Of a stretch of DNA of 64,000 bases, positions 39,772-49,022 are shown in pieces. The DNA is from Chaetoceros tenuissimus. Its lineage: Eukaryota > Bacillariophyta > Thalassiosirophyceae > Chaetocerotales > Chaetocerotaceae. Every line of letters begins with the position of its first letter. Within the stretch, counting starts at the first letter, position 1. The stretch lies in assembly GCA_021927905.1 (NCBI GenBank), contig BLLK01000047.1, positions 2,170,001-2,234,000 of the forward strand. Direction: 5' to 3'. The notes under the pieces are model-generated. The model searched no databases, had not been told where the DNA came from, and was given only the letters and a program-made list of their open reading frames with translations. The position numbers and the translations under genes are program-made.

Positions 39772-40971
39772 CTACATATATCCATAGATACCCAATAGAA
39801 ATGTTTCATACCCAAGCGCCATAGCATGCCATCTGAAATCAAGACTAGCAGTTAAAGCCGGCGAAGCAAAGACACGGATTGTGAACAAAATTAATCCGTC
39901 AAATATTGCTTGAGATTGCCAAAACATTTTGCTCTTTTTCTCTCCACCATTGTCGACTCCTACACGGACCACAAAACCTGAGATAAATTTTTGTACAGAT
40001 ACAATAAGTATATACAAAGCCATAAGTCTTGCCACAAACTTATCTCCGACATGCAGTGCAGCTTCTAGTCCGTGTTCTTCTTCTTCGACCGAGTTAGGAG
40101 GCGGAGAATGGATAAATGCACCAGTCCATTCTAGATAAATATCATCAGCAGGGGGGAAAGGCAACTCCATTCCCGGGAAAAAGAAATCTCTTGCTGCAAT
40201 GAGAGTCATGATTCCAGTCACCAAACATAAAGTTCTCGCCAAGATCTTGGATACAATTGATCTTGGCCTTTTACCACCTGGTAAAGCTCTTGGAATCAAG
40301 GTGACTTTCTTGGTTAAATTCAAAAGCAAATATATCATCATCACAAGCGCCTCTACTAGTAATACAGCCGCAACCCGAAAACCCATCACATCAGCACCTG
40401 TACTTTTGAAATCTTCCATAGATGTCAAATAATATCCTGCCAGGCATAAATTTCCAATGATCGAACTGGCCATTACTGGCACATAATGGCGCTGTCCCCA
40501 ATGAACATCATTCTTTTGAAACAAAACTGGCATCAATTTTTGCAAATGATATCCTAATCCAGCCGCACCAGCCATTTTTCGAATGAAGAATCCACCCATA
40601 TCATTTGCATCCGTTGATATTTTATGAACAGCACTAAAGCCTCCGGCTGAAGATTTCCAACCATTGCTGTCATCAAACCATTGAGTGGAAAGTGTATATT
40701 GTAACATAGCTGTGTCGGGCTCTCCGAAAATGACTTTACCCGTTCCAAACATATCGCGATAGGAAAGGACTACAAGAAATCCTGAACAGGCCAAGATTGT
40801 CAGAAGAAGCGGTGTTGGTACAAAATGTTTCCCTTTCTCTATCTGTTGATCTAGTTGTTGTCTTTGAATAGCTTTATCCTGTTTCTTCTTCATGGCTGCT
40901 TGGTTGGATGCATTGTTTTCTTTAGATGGCTTTATTGCCTTGCTTGTGTTCTTTCTCTTTTTAGCTGCCAT
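39772..40971 (-). CDS. multi-pass membrane protein, unknown
   Basis: Single-exon 399-residue protein. A Lys/Gln-rich cytosolic N-terminus (about 1-45) is followed by an anchor (FVPTPLLLTILACSGFLVVLSY) and at least five more hydrophobic segments, including MASSIIGNLCLAGYYL, VAAVLLVEALVMMIYLLLNL, LCLVTGIMTLIAARDFF and LMALYILIVSVQKFISGFVV, with a final FLLGIYGYM. No domain is recognised and no signal peptide is evident. The insertion site of a DNA transposon (left end 41120) lies 149 bp upstream of the ATG, just beyond the presumed core promoter. Confidence 0.65.
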   Translation of the reverse strand: MAAKKRKNTSKAIKPSKENNASNQAAMKKKQDKAIQRQQLDQQIEKGKHFVPTPLLLTILACSGFLVVLSYRDMFGTGKVIFGEPDTAMLQYTLSTQWFDDSNGWKSSAGGFSAVHKISTDANDMGGFFIRKMAGAAGLGYHLQKLMPVLFQKNDVHWGQRHYVPVMASSIIGNLCLAGYYLTSMEDFKSTGADVMGFRVAAVLLVEALVMMIYLLLNLTKKVTLIPRALPGGKRPRSIVSKILARTLCLVTGIMTLIAARDFFFPGMELPFPPADDIYLEWTGAFIHSPPPNSVEEEEHGLEAALHVGDKFVARLMALYILIVSVQKFISGFVVRVGVDNGGEKKSKMFWQSQAIFDGLILFTIRVFASPALTASLDFRWHAMALGYETFLLGIYGYM

Positions 40972-41001
40972 TTTGTAATGAAGAGTGACGTATAAGTGAA
41001 C

Positions 41002-41009
41002 TATTTATA
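41002..41009 (-). promoter_or_regulatory. TATA box of multi-pass membrane-protein gene
   Basis: On the minus strand CCAATATAAATAG carries TATAAATA at 41009-41002, 31-38 nt before the ATG at 40971. The transposon left end lies about 110 bp farther upstream, so the core promoter survived that insertion. Motif evidence only. Confidence 0.45.
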
Positions 41010-41119
41010 TTGGAAGAAGTAGCTAATGATGCTAGCTAATAGCTTGTTGATGGACTTAATACAAGTTCCAAATAGTATCCGGTTTTCATCTTTTCATTTT
41101 TTTCTCTATCTTTTTGCTT

Positions 41120-41149
41120 CACGGTAGAAAAGGGGTGAACTTGGTAACT
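41120..41149 (+). repeat. left terminal inverted repeat of outer transposon
   Basis: CACGGTAG at 41120-41127 and TGAACTTGGTAACT at 41136-41149, both matched inverted at the right end; the spacer differs in length, so the repeat is imperfect. Confidence 0.75.
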
Positions 41150-41326
41150 ACACCGCGATAAACTAAATCCCTCGATTCCTTCACGGTTAAATCTCAAAAA
41201 TTGACATCGAGTTAAATAGCTCAATGCGAAGAACACAACACAAAAATTCTTCACTCAACGTATCATCCAAAATTTTACACCACCTATTGAATCAAAACTC
41301 ACTCCACTGAGTTCATGTACTATTGA

Positions 41327-41397
41327 TTGACCTATGCAATATTACGAAATCTTTATTTACTTCATATAGGAAAGGGCGGCAGCAAGGCATAGGTCAA
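41327..41397. repeat. 11-bp perfect inverted repeat ahead of outer transposase
   Basis: TTGACCTATGC (41327-41337) and GCATAGGTCAA (41387-41397) enclose 49 nt, ending 8 bp before the first transposase ATG at 41406. Candidate subterminal transposase-binding palindrome or leader hairpin. Confidence 0.6.
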
Positions 41398-42926
41398 AAG
41401 GAGTCATGGAAGATCACAAACTAGTGTACCAGGAGATGGAGAATTTGCTCGCAATATCCCTTCGACATCATGAACAATACCAGCGATGGTGGTATCATCT
41501 ACCATATATTAAAGGGAGTGATGATTGCCTCAGTGATTACCTTGGAATTGATGTAGATGTATATCATAATATTATGGTTGCCCTTGGGTTTATGACCAAG
41601 TCAGAGCGTGCAAAACATGGCTACCAAGTCAATACAATGAAATTCAAAGATTTTCTTATTCAGCAAGATTTGGATGTAGAATCAGAAGCTGTCAGGGTTG
41701 ATGCAATTACAAAGCGCCAGATTTTATGGATTGGTCTTGGAAAATACAATAGTGAAGAGAGGTACAAGGCTTCGTGCCAATGGAACATGGCACAAGAGCA
41801 GTACGAAGAAAGATCCAATCTTGCACTTGGCCAGCTTAAGAGGAAAGAGCGTGGGCCAATACATACAATTGGAAGAAAAACAAACAAAGATCTATTGGCA
41901 TATTCAAGGATTAGCTCAAATTGGAAAGGGAAACTCAGATTCATGTATACATTATATCAAAAACAAAACGGTCAAGAGAATTTGGGATCAATCATTGACG
42001 AAGAGATTCGTTAAATGAGGAGATAATGGAAGAGAATTCGGATTTGAGTAGCTTAATTGTTTTACTTAATGAAGAATTCAATTCTACTTTATCATCTTCT
42101 TGTACCTCAGATACAGTAACAATTACATTTCCTCGCAACAATCTGAGATCATCATTAAAAAAATTCATTCATGAAATCGGTACCAAAGTTTTATACCCGA
42201 ACCATAACAAAGAAGAAATAGATAGTGAAGTTGTTCAAAAATATCCAATTCTCAACAATTTAAGACATACTTACACAAGATTCTTGGAGGACCAATTTTG
42301 GCATCAGAGTATTCAATGAAAAGATTAATTGAAGATTCGGTAAAGCCTGTCATAGAAACATCCACTTTTCAGGGCACTGATTATAAGTGGTATGTAAAGC
42401 CCCTTCGAAAAGTGTTGGAATCGAAAATGTCATTTTCGACCAATGACATCGAATCAAAAATTGAAGATATTGATGTTGTATATGCAGGGGATCATGGTCA
42501 GGGAAAGTTTCGCTTATCTGTAAAGATCAATATCTACTTCAGTAATGGAAAAATGCTATGTTTTGCTGAAGACTTTGGTGAACTCGAATGCAAAAAAGAT
42601 ACGTATCATCTTCTCTTCGAAACTATCGGCAATGATATGGATGACGGGTTACAAACCCTACTTGAATCTGATGGAAAAACGGGAAAGGAATGGCTTATAA
42701 TATCAAGCCAAGAAACTTTTGTTATCAGTATTCCCCAAAGTCAGCTTGAAAAGAATGAGTTCTTAAATAGTCATTCTGAAGATGACATACTAACTTTGAG
42801 GCCAAGGATCCGTATTACAGGTGACTTGGCATTTTACGCAGTTATGTTAGGAAAATATAACATGGATAGTAAATGGTGTACATGGTGCTCATTTTATTGT
42901 GCTAATTCTAATTGGGAGAAAGGAAT

Positions 42927-42943
42927 CTACCTGCCGCTACATT
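42927..42943 (+). repeat. left terminal inverted repeat of inner transposon
   Basis: CTACCTGCCGCTACATT; 15 of 17 bases match the inverted right end. Confidence 0.8.
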
Positions 42944-43222
42944 GCCAGTCGTGTTTGGGGGGCTATTGTACGAAGTTAGTGCGACAAAGTGAAATTTTTC
43001 TACTTTTTCTGACAGGGATAAGCTTGGCATCATTTTTTCCACATTTTTGATAGGCGCACGCCATTGTAAAGAAATTCGCAACACCTTCTCGCCAATTCAG
43101 CTATCGTGCACCTCCAAAAACATATCTTTTTTTCCCTTCTCAACGTGAATCTATTCTCAACTATCTATTCTATGAATGGGCGGTGAGAAAGGAAAAATTC
43201 ATCCACTCCTTCATTCTAAATC

Positions 43223-46200
43223 ATGGCCGAAGATCTCGCACGGGTACTCAATTCCTTTCCTCGTGGGAAACAAATTCAATTCTTTCCATTTGAGAGCATC
43301 GAGTCAGACAAAATTGAAAGAGAAACAATCTGCAAACACTGCTCCTATATAAATAAGGAACAATGGTACGCTCTTCTGTATTCAAATGGTTTGGTGAGGT
43401 TAGATAACAAGGGAGAAGTGCGACCGAACGGGGACCAAATTCTTGATGCATTTAGTAATTATGATAGCAAATTCGGATTTTCAGTAAAGATTAGTGCTTT
43501 CAAAAAGAGAAGTGTATTTGAAGTTTTGATTGAAGGTTCCTCAACCACATTCCCAAATGCTAATATATCATCACGACAATTGAATTTCTATAAATTAGAT
43601 TTCAACCGAAAGGTTGCTGAAATGAAGAAGCAAGTGAGGGAGATGGAAGTTGTCAGAACAAAGGACCGAAACTTCATTACTCCATCGCCAAAAAATAAAA
43701 GGTTGAAAAAGTCTGTACAAAAGACTTTTACATATAAAGTTGATTCTCAGGTGAGGGAGTTTACGGGTAGTACTATTCCAAATTCACCATCTTCGACGAA
43801 ATCATATCGAAATGTAGTCTATGCGATCAATGGGAGAGAGTATCAATTCCCTCACAATTATGTTCCAGTGTTGGAAAAGGATTTCAAAAAGTTAATGGCT
43901 GATTTGAGAGCATCAAAGGAACAAATCAAAAACTTAAATAAAGAAAATTCTACGCTACGGTCTGAGCTGCGGATTGCAAATGACATGATCGATGAGTATC
44001 AAAATGAGCTCAACGAAAATGAGAATGCAATCCAAATTGGGAAAAAAATTGAACGAATAAATAATATAAAACAAGTTCCCTCGACTCCTGAAGGTAGAAG
44101 ATTGTATAATTCTGCATTCGCAGTCATGCCAAAAGTTTCAGCAGACAGTCTTTCGATGGGGATTCCGCTTATCAGTGCAGCGCTACTTTCCGACTTGAAG
44201 GTATTGGACCATCTTGAGGAGCCAACAAAATTAATTGATGCATGTCCATCAACTTCAACATTAAAGTCAAACTTGGATGAAGCAAGGGAACAAGTTTATC
44301 TTGAAATTGCCAAAGATGTTGTTAATGGAATTCCGTTTTCGTTGCTGACAGATAAGAAAAAAGCTGGAATTGAGCGCCTTGTCGTACAAGTAGCAAAATT
44401 TTGCGAGAACGATGAAAAGGTAAAACTTACAACTCTAGCCGCTGATGGAAGTCTTGCTTCAGATGATGATGTCGCCAATGCAATCGACTACATTCTCCAA
44501 TGGATTGATATGTACATAAACGAGTTTACGGACGAAGAACTCACAATGAAAATTTTCGCTCAGTCGACCGATGCTGGTGGAGGAGGTGTTGGGGAAAGTG
44601 TTATGAGAGAATTAGAAACAATCTACAATAGAGTAGCTGATGGGTCATACACACTCACCTGTGCTATGCATGCAATTGCCCGTGCGTTCCAAGTTGCGTT
44701 CGAGACATCGCTTGGAACGAGCGGGTTGCAAATGAAGACAATACTCCAATGGCTCCATACTGTATGGAGTATCCAAGAACAATTCGGGGAACACTTTGAT
44801 GATGCTTGGAAAGCTTTTACGACCGAGCAAGGAGAGAATGAGGAAGACAACATCATTGAACGGCTATGCAAGCCGCTTTTGACTCGATGGATGTATGTGC
44901 TACGTTGTGCAGAAAATATTTTGACGAAATGGGATGGTTGGATATCATTTCTCAAGGCCGTATATGAAACGTTTGATACGATTGTTGGTAAAATGGCTAG
45001 AAGATGTATCGCTCAATTAAAATCGCCAATTTTGAAATGCCAATTAGAATTCATTGTTGCTTTTGGCAATGCTTTCTTCAAGAAATTTTATGCATGGCTG
45101 ACAAGAATTGATGAGCATACAAAAACGTCTGGATTTAGTTCCCATGAGATGCTTCCATGTATTGCAAATATGGAAATTTCGTTCAAGCAACTGAAGGATG
45201 GATGGCGAGAAAATCCAAATTATGCATCATGCATCACAATACTTGACACATTACCATCTGATGTAAAAGATGACAATGGAAATGTAATTGTATTTGGAAA
45301 AGAAACGACTTCTAGTCAGTTTGAATTATTTTTCAAAGAATTTGAAGCTGTATTTGGAAAAAACTTTTCAATTTGGAAAAGAAATGGTATCAATTTTACA
45401 ATAGCTTCCAGTAATGCCAAAGTTGCAACAACATTTGCAAAATGGTATTGTGAATATGATCTTTCTCGGGAAAGATCTGATCAAACACCAATCTTCGAAG
45501 ACTGCAACGTACACTCCGGACAAATGACGGTTCAACAGTGGATCAGTTTTCTGGATACATGTACAAAGACCAAAGATTATAGGCTTCAACAACATGTACC
45601 AGCTGTCCAAGCCATTGCGAATGGTTCTTATTTATATGAAGAAGATGCATCGGAAGAGATATCTAATTTGCGACGTGACGTTAAGAAATTTTATTTTATA
45701 GTAGCGCATTGCAGCCAAATGACAGAACGAGCCGTTCAGGAAGCTGATTTATGCAGATCCAGTAATAAAGGTGAACATGATACTTCTGCACTGGTTGGTC
45801 TTCGAAGTACTGATGTACTTCCAGTCTATGAAATTCTCCGGAAGCAATTTGAAGACAGAGTCAAGCAAGGGAATCAACATATGAGCAAAGGTGTTAATAA
45901 ATCAGATCGTGTACTCCGTTCTGCTAATGCTCGAAATAAGCAAAATCAAGTTTCGCGTGCTCGTCATAGACCAACAAAATTTCGTGCAAAACTGCACTTA
46001 CAGAAAGCCATTGACAGTGTGATCGATACCGAAGGAGCAAAAACGATTCGTCGTGTGAAGAAACTCCGCAAGCCAATTCTAAAAATGAAAGGGAAAAGAG
46101 CAGATGCCTTCAGTGCAAGAATAGCTAGAGGTCAAGCCTCAAGTAGAAAAAGAGCAGCAGATGTGAATGTTGATGTGTTAACACCTCCGGCAATTTTTCA

Positions 46201-46537
46201 AGGATCTTTGAAAGTAACAAACTTCTCAAAAAGTGCACTCTTGCCTTATGCCTTGCGTGAACTTGAAGCAAGAAATGAGAATACTCAAGGTATCACAACT
46301 ATCTCAAAAGCCAAAATCTCCTTGAGCATTGCTCTGTTGATTGAGCGGACTATCGATGATGAAGATGAGCAACGTCCACGTTACACAAGAGACTATCTTT
46401 TAACACAAGAGTGGCAAGCACTGAAGTCTCTACTTGAAGCTAATGGAGGCCTAGATTTCAGCTTGAAGCATCCAGATAACGTACGTGAAGCAAATATCAT
46501 ACATGATATCATGAAGGGGCGGGGGAATGTAGTATAA
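43223..46537 (+). CDS. hAT-like transposase of inner element
   Basis: One uninterrupted 1104-codon ORF, intronless, filling most of the inner element. The N-terminal third has a Cys/His pair (ICKHCSYINKEQW) that may be a DNA-binding zinc site and a coiled coil (about 225-275). The central part shows a hAT-like order: FAQSTDAGGGGVGESVMREL (catalytic-type Asp), LTCAMHAIARAFQVAFE (C-x2-H), then LLTRWMYVLRCAENIL with the TRW motif typical of hAT transposases. The C-terminal 200 residues are very basic with KRKR-like signals. The 3-bp target duplication differs from the 8 bp usual for hAT, so a divergent or separate family is likely. Intactness suggests a younger age than the outer element. Activity cannot be judged. 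Confidence 0.75.
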   Translation: MAEDLARVLNSFPRGKQIQFFPFESIESDKIERETICKHCSYINKEQWYALLYSNGLVRLDNKGEVRPNGDQILDAFSNYDSKFGFSVKISAFKKRSVFEVLIEGSSTTFPNANISSRQLNFYKLDFNRKVAEMKKQVREMEVVRTKDRNFITPSPKNKRLKKSVQKTFTYKVDSQVREFTGSTIPNSPSSTKSYRNVVYAINGREYQFPHNYVPVLEKDFKKLMADLRASKEQIKNLNKENSTLRSELRIANDMIDEYQNELNENENAIQIGKKIERINNIKQVPSTPEGRRLYNSAFAVMPKVSADSLSMGIPLISAALLSDLKVLDHLEEPTKLIDACPSTSTLKSNLDEAREQVYLEIAKDVVNGIPFSLLTDKKKAGIERLVVQVAKFCENDEKVKLTTLAADGSLASDDDVANAIDYILQWIDMYINEFTDEELTMKIFAQSTDAGGGGVGESVMRELETIYNRVADGSYTLTCAMHAIARAFQVAFETSLGTSGLQMKTILQWLHTVWSIQEQFGEHFDDAWKAFTTEQGENEEDNIIERLCKPLLTRWMYVLRCAENILTKWDGWISFLKAVYETFDTIVGKMARRCIAQLKSPILKCQLEFIVAFGNAFFKKFYAWLTRIDEHTKTSGFSSHEMLPCIANMEISFKQLKDGWRENPNYASCITILDTLPSDVKDDNGNVIVFGKETTSSQFELFFKEFEAVFGKNFSIWKRNGINFTIASSNAKVATTFAKWYCEYDLSRERSDQTPIFEDCNVHSGQMTVQQWISFLDTCTKTKDYRLQQHVPAVQAIANGSYLYEEDASEEISNLRRDVKKFYFIVAHCSQMTERAVQEADLCRSSNKGEHDTSALVGLRSTDVLPVYEILRKQFEDRVKQGNQHMSKGVNKSDRVLRSANARNKQNQVSRARHRPTKFRAKLHLQKAIDSVIDTEGAKTIRRVKKLRKPILKMKGKRADAFSARIARGQASSRKRAADVNVDVLTPPAIFQGSLKVTNFSKSALLPYALRELEARNENTQGITTISKAKISLSIALLIERTIDDEDEQRPRYTRDYLLTQEWQALKSLLEANGGLDFSLKHPDNVREANIIHDIMKGRGNVV

Positions 46538-46709
46538 TTATGATAAAACATGTTGATAGGGGGCATCGTTTTCTATTTCGCCTAGTGTTAGTATTATGTG
46601 TACGTATGGAAGAGATATTCAGCGATTGGTGGTGGTGAGTGAACCACTTCGTTTTTCTCAAATGTCGCAGAAATCACTGATTTACTTAAGCCCCTAAAAG
46701 GCCTAAAAA

Positions 46710-46726
46710 AATCTAGCGGTAGGTAG
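46710..46726 (-). repeat. right terminal inverted repeat of inner transposon
   Basis: Read on the minus strand CTACCTACCGCTAGATT, 15 of 17 bases equal to the left end. Confidence 0.8.
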
Positions 46727-48433
46727 AATCGATGTAGGAGATATATGGACAAAAGAATCGTTGGCGAACATACTAGCTAAAAACTTGGAGGACGAAAGTA
46801 AACCCAAGCCAATATTGACAGCCCAAGAGCGCCTTGGTGTGAGAGCAAGACCTCTTGTGGATGTTTGCCCCACAATCTTGATCATTCCTCCTTTACATAT
46901 GAAACTAGGGTTGTTCAATCATGCCATTGTCAGTAGAACAGGACATTCGTTTTGGTCATGGATGGAGCTCCGGGTCCAGAACATTTCTGATTATGAACGT
47001 AATGCACGAAGTATCTATCTAGACTACAAGTTGAATCATGTTGAAGCGAAGAATCAACTTGAAGAATGGAATTCTATAAATTTAGAAAAATTAAATGAAA
47101 TGCGGGAAGAGAATAAGGAGCTGACATTTGAATTAAGCTTTCCTCTTCGATCTGGGAGATATACAAAAGATGAAAAGGAACAGTTGAAGCTTGAAAAGGC
47201 TGAGCTTAAAGTGAAAATAGATGAACTTGCAAAAGCTCAAAAAGCTCTAAAGGATGAAATAAAGGAAAGAAAGAAGCTTCTTGATGTAGTGAAAAGGGAG
47301 TATGAAGGATTTGGGAAAAAAAGAAATTGGCGAGGACTGACTGTCCGAAGAACAATTGAAGCCTTGCTACGGAAGCATGGAATTGATTTCTCAGCTTATC
47401 ATGGAGGGGATTTAACAGGGAGGCCAATTCAGAATTTTTGTGAAAACGCAAATCAGATTTTTGAAGAAATTCAGACTGTATTAATCGAAACAGTGAATTC
47501 GCCAGGTTACTCCTGTCTAGCAAATGAAAATGAAGTTAGAGATGTTTGCTCAAGATTCAAACAATTGACAATTCTCATGGATGGCTTCTTTAGCCTTCAC
47601 ATGATGTCACGACAAGAATTTCGAAATATTGGAGCAGATGCGGTAAGAACAAGGTGTATAAAATATGTCGATGCATTGCAAACAAAATGGAGAGATTTAC
47701 ATCTCTCAATTCAAGCACCAAAGTTTCATGCGTTGTCACATTTCGAAACACAATTTGTTTCAAACGAGGGGCTGGGAGCTTTCCATGAACAGTTTGCAGA
47801 AATTGCTCATAGAGATGGAGAGCGTGACAGGAAAAGAATAGGAGCAATACGAGATATGCAGAAGCGAGCGAGTAGTCAAAGTTGGCACAGGCAAATTGGG
47901 TCAAGCCAAGAAGTACAAGCGATGAAGAAGAAATTCTCTCCTCCAAAGAAGAGAAAGAAAAACATTGACAAAGAGAGGGAAAGAAATGAAGTAAGAAGTA
48001 TTGTTCTCAATACAGTCACAAACGAGTTGGCAAACAATACGAATACGAAAATGAAAAACTACTGGAGTAGAAACTAAATAGGGGAGAGTTGTTTAGGACG
48101 GGCCGTTCGTTTAAAAGATGATGCGCCGAAGCCACCAACCCATCCACAAGCCTAGCTTGAACCCCTATGTCACCGGACAGGTCCAGGCATGAGGGGCACC
48201 CATCACATACTGGCCACAGCCAAAACAACTGGAAAGAAAAGAAAGTTGCATCGGGTTGCTCTATTTCTTTTTGCTTTCAACACAAAATGTGAAGAGATGA
48301 ATGGCTGCCGTTGAGCCTAAAAATTCCGCCTAAGGCTCTTTTGACATCAATTGACCTGAAAAGTAAGGTAATTTCGTACTAAAATAGATAAATATCTCTA
48401 GCTTTCTTTTATTCCCCCCCCCTAACACGACGA

Positions 48434-48473
48434 AGTTACCAAGTTCATTTCCCCCCAAAATATTACTACCGTG
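48434..48473 (-). repeat. right terminal inverted repeat of outer transposon
   Basis: AGTTACCAAGTTCA (48434-48447) and CTACCGTG (48466-48473), inverted copies of the left-end blocks. C-runs at 48414-48422 and 48451-48456 lie next to them. Confidence 0.75.
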
Positions 48474-48739
48474 CTTCAACACAAAGCATGCGACCGTTGC
48501 TATAATAGTTAGAGTGTCCCTATTTTCATCGAAAAGAATACTCTAAGTCCGTACGTATGACGTCATCTTGCAGAGCATTGGATGTAAGTACGAGCTCTCA
48601 GAACTCAGAACTAGCTAGAGTACGCAGTAGTACGTAAGCTCCTACTACAACCTTATTGTTGTTCCATATAAGAAATAATTACATGCACTAATACACAGTC
48701 AATACACTTTCCATTTTTTGAAACAATAGAAATAACAGA

Positions 48740-49018
48740 ATGGCTATCGGGCGTCTTTCCATTGCAGCACTCACAACTTTCTCCTCCTTTGCAACGGCAT
48801 CAGTGCCTCTTAGTGAAAAGGTCTTTTCGAACAATATTCGCAAAGTAATGCAAAGGTCAATTATGACGTCCATTAATCAAGATTCCATCATACTCAACAT
48901 GCCAAGAGGGGGAGAAATGGACTCATCTACTCGCTCTTCTTCTTCGGGTACGAAATATGTTACTTTGTCTGAACCAGCTCCAGGTTTTTTGAAATTGAGA
49001 AGATGTTTGATCTACTAG
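48740..49018 (+). CDS. small secreted protein, unknown
   Basis: A 92-residue ORF with ATG in an AATGGC context. Residues 1-21 form a signal peptide (LSIAALTTFSSFATAS). The mature part is polar, with MPRGGEMDSSTRSSSSG near the middle and no Cys. Its stop lies 4 bp from the end of the convergent 7TM-like gene. The short length and the absence of a fold leave open that it is a truncated gene; the upstream neighbour is a transposon end (48473), so 266 bp remain for a promoter. Confidence 0.45.
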   Translation: MAIGRLSIAALTTFSSFATASVPLSEKVFSNNIRKVMQRSIMTSINQDSIILNMPRGGEMDSSTRSSSSGTKYVTLSEPAPGFLKLRRCLIY

Positions 49019-49022
49019 AGAT

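Larger units (their letters stand above)
42927..46726 (+). mobile_element. inner DNA transposon, apparently intact, nested in outer element
   Basis: A 3800-bp element with inverted ends CTACCT(G/A)CCGCTA and a target-site duplication AAT (42924-42926 and 46727-46729). The boundary is confirmed by reading: the outer transposase frame runs from NWEKG left of the insertion into DVGDIWTKESL right of it once element and one AAT are set aside. Internal to the ends, both sides also share GGGGCT and TGCGACA blocks (42959-42964 and about 42981-42987; about 46689-46694 and 46663-46669, inverted). It contains one long uninterrupted transposase gene (43223-46537). Confidence 0.85.
41406..48077 (+). pseudogene. 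outer DDE-type transposase, split by insertion and frame changes
   Basis: Remnant protein in segments: 41406 to about 41845, about 41845-42018, 42026-42310, 42298-42926, then after the nested element 46730-48077. Frame changes fall near 41845, 42015 and 42305, with no splice signals. Recognisable blocks: GDHGQGKFRLSVKINI (about 42490, candidate first Asp of an RNase-H fold), ITGDLAFYAVMLGKYN followed by a CTWC pair (about 42815-42890, candidate second Asp), IIPPLHMKLGLFNHA (about 46885), a long coiled coil, then KFHALSHFETQF and LGAFHEQFAEIAHRD (about 47720-47810, candidate Glu). This block order is seen in transposon proteins of the CACTA/KDZ group (from memory). At least three frame changes plus the insertion make it inactive. 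Confidence 0.75.
41120..48473 (+). mobile_element. outer DNA transposon, CACTA-like termini, interrupted
   Basis: The ends are inverted: CACGGTAG at 41120-41127 and CTACCGTG at 48466-48473, then a second perfect 14-bp block TGAACTTGGTAACT at 41136-41149, inverted at 48434-48447. Direct CTT triplets (41117-41119 and 48474-48476) form a 3-bp target-site duplication. CAC-termini with 3-bp duplications are characteristic of CACTA/EnSpm-like elements. It spans 7354 bp, of which 3803 bp are a younger nested element plus its duplication. Between the left end and the transposase (41406) and after it (48078-48465) there are no genes. The transposase is listed separately and is broken. Confidence 0.8.

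Noticed and set aside
41036-41254. Minus-strand frame with a signal-like N-terminus
   Set aside because: It begins with GTG, has no ATG, and overlaps the outer transposon's left terminal repeat.
42951-46702. GGGGCT/AGCCCC as the inner element's ends with an 8-bp duplication
   Set aside because: Flanks (GTGTTTGG versus TAAAAGGC) do not match, and better inverted ends (CTACCT) with AAT duplications lie outside and agree with the outer reading frame.
48153-48165. tRNA-like GGGGTTCAAGC on the minus strand
   Set aside because: The T-arm stem does not pair and no acceptor or anticodon arms could be folded around it.
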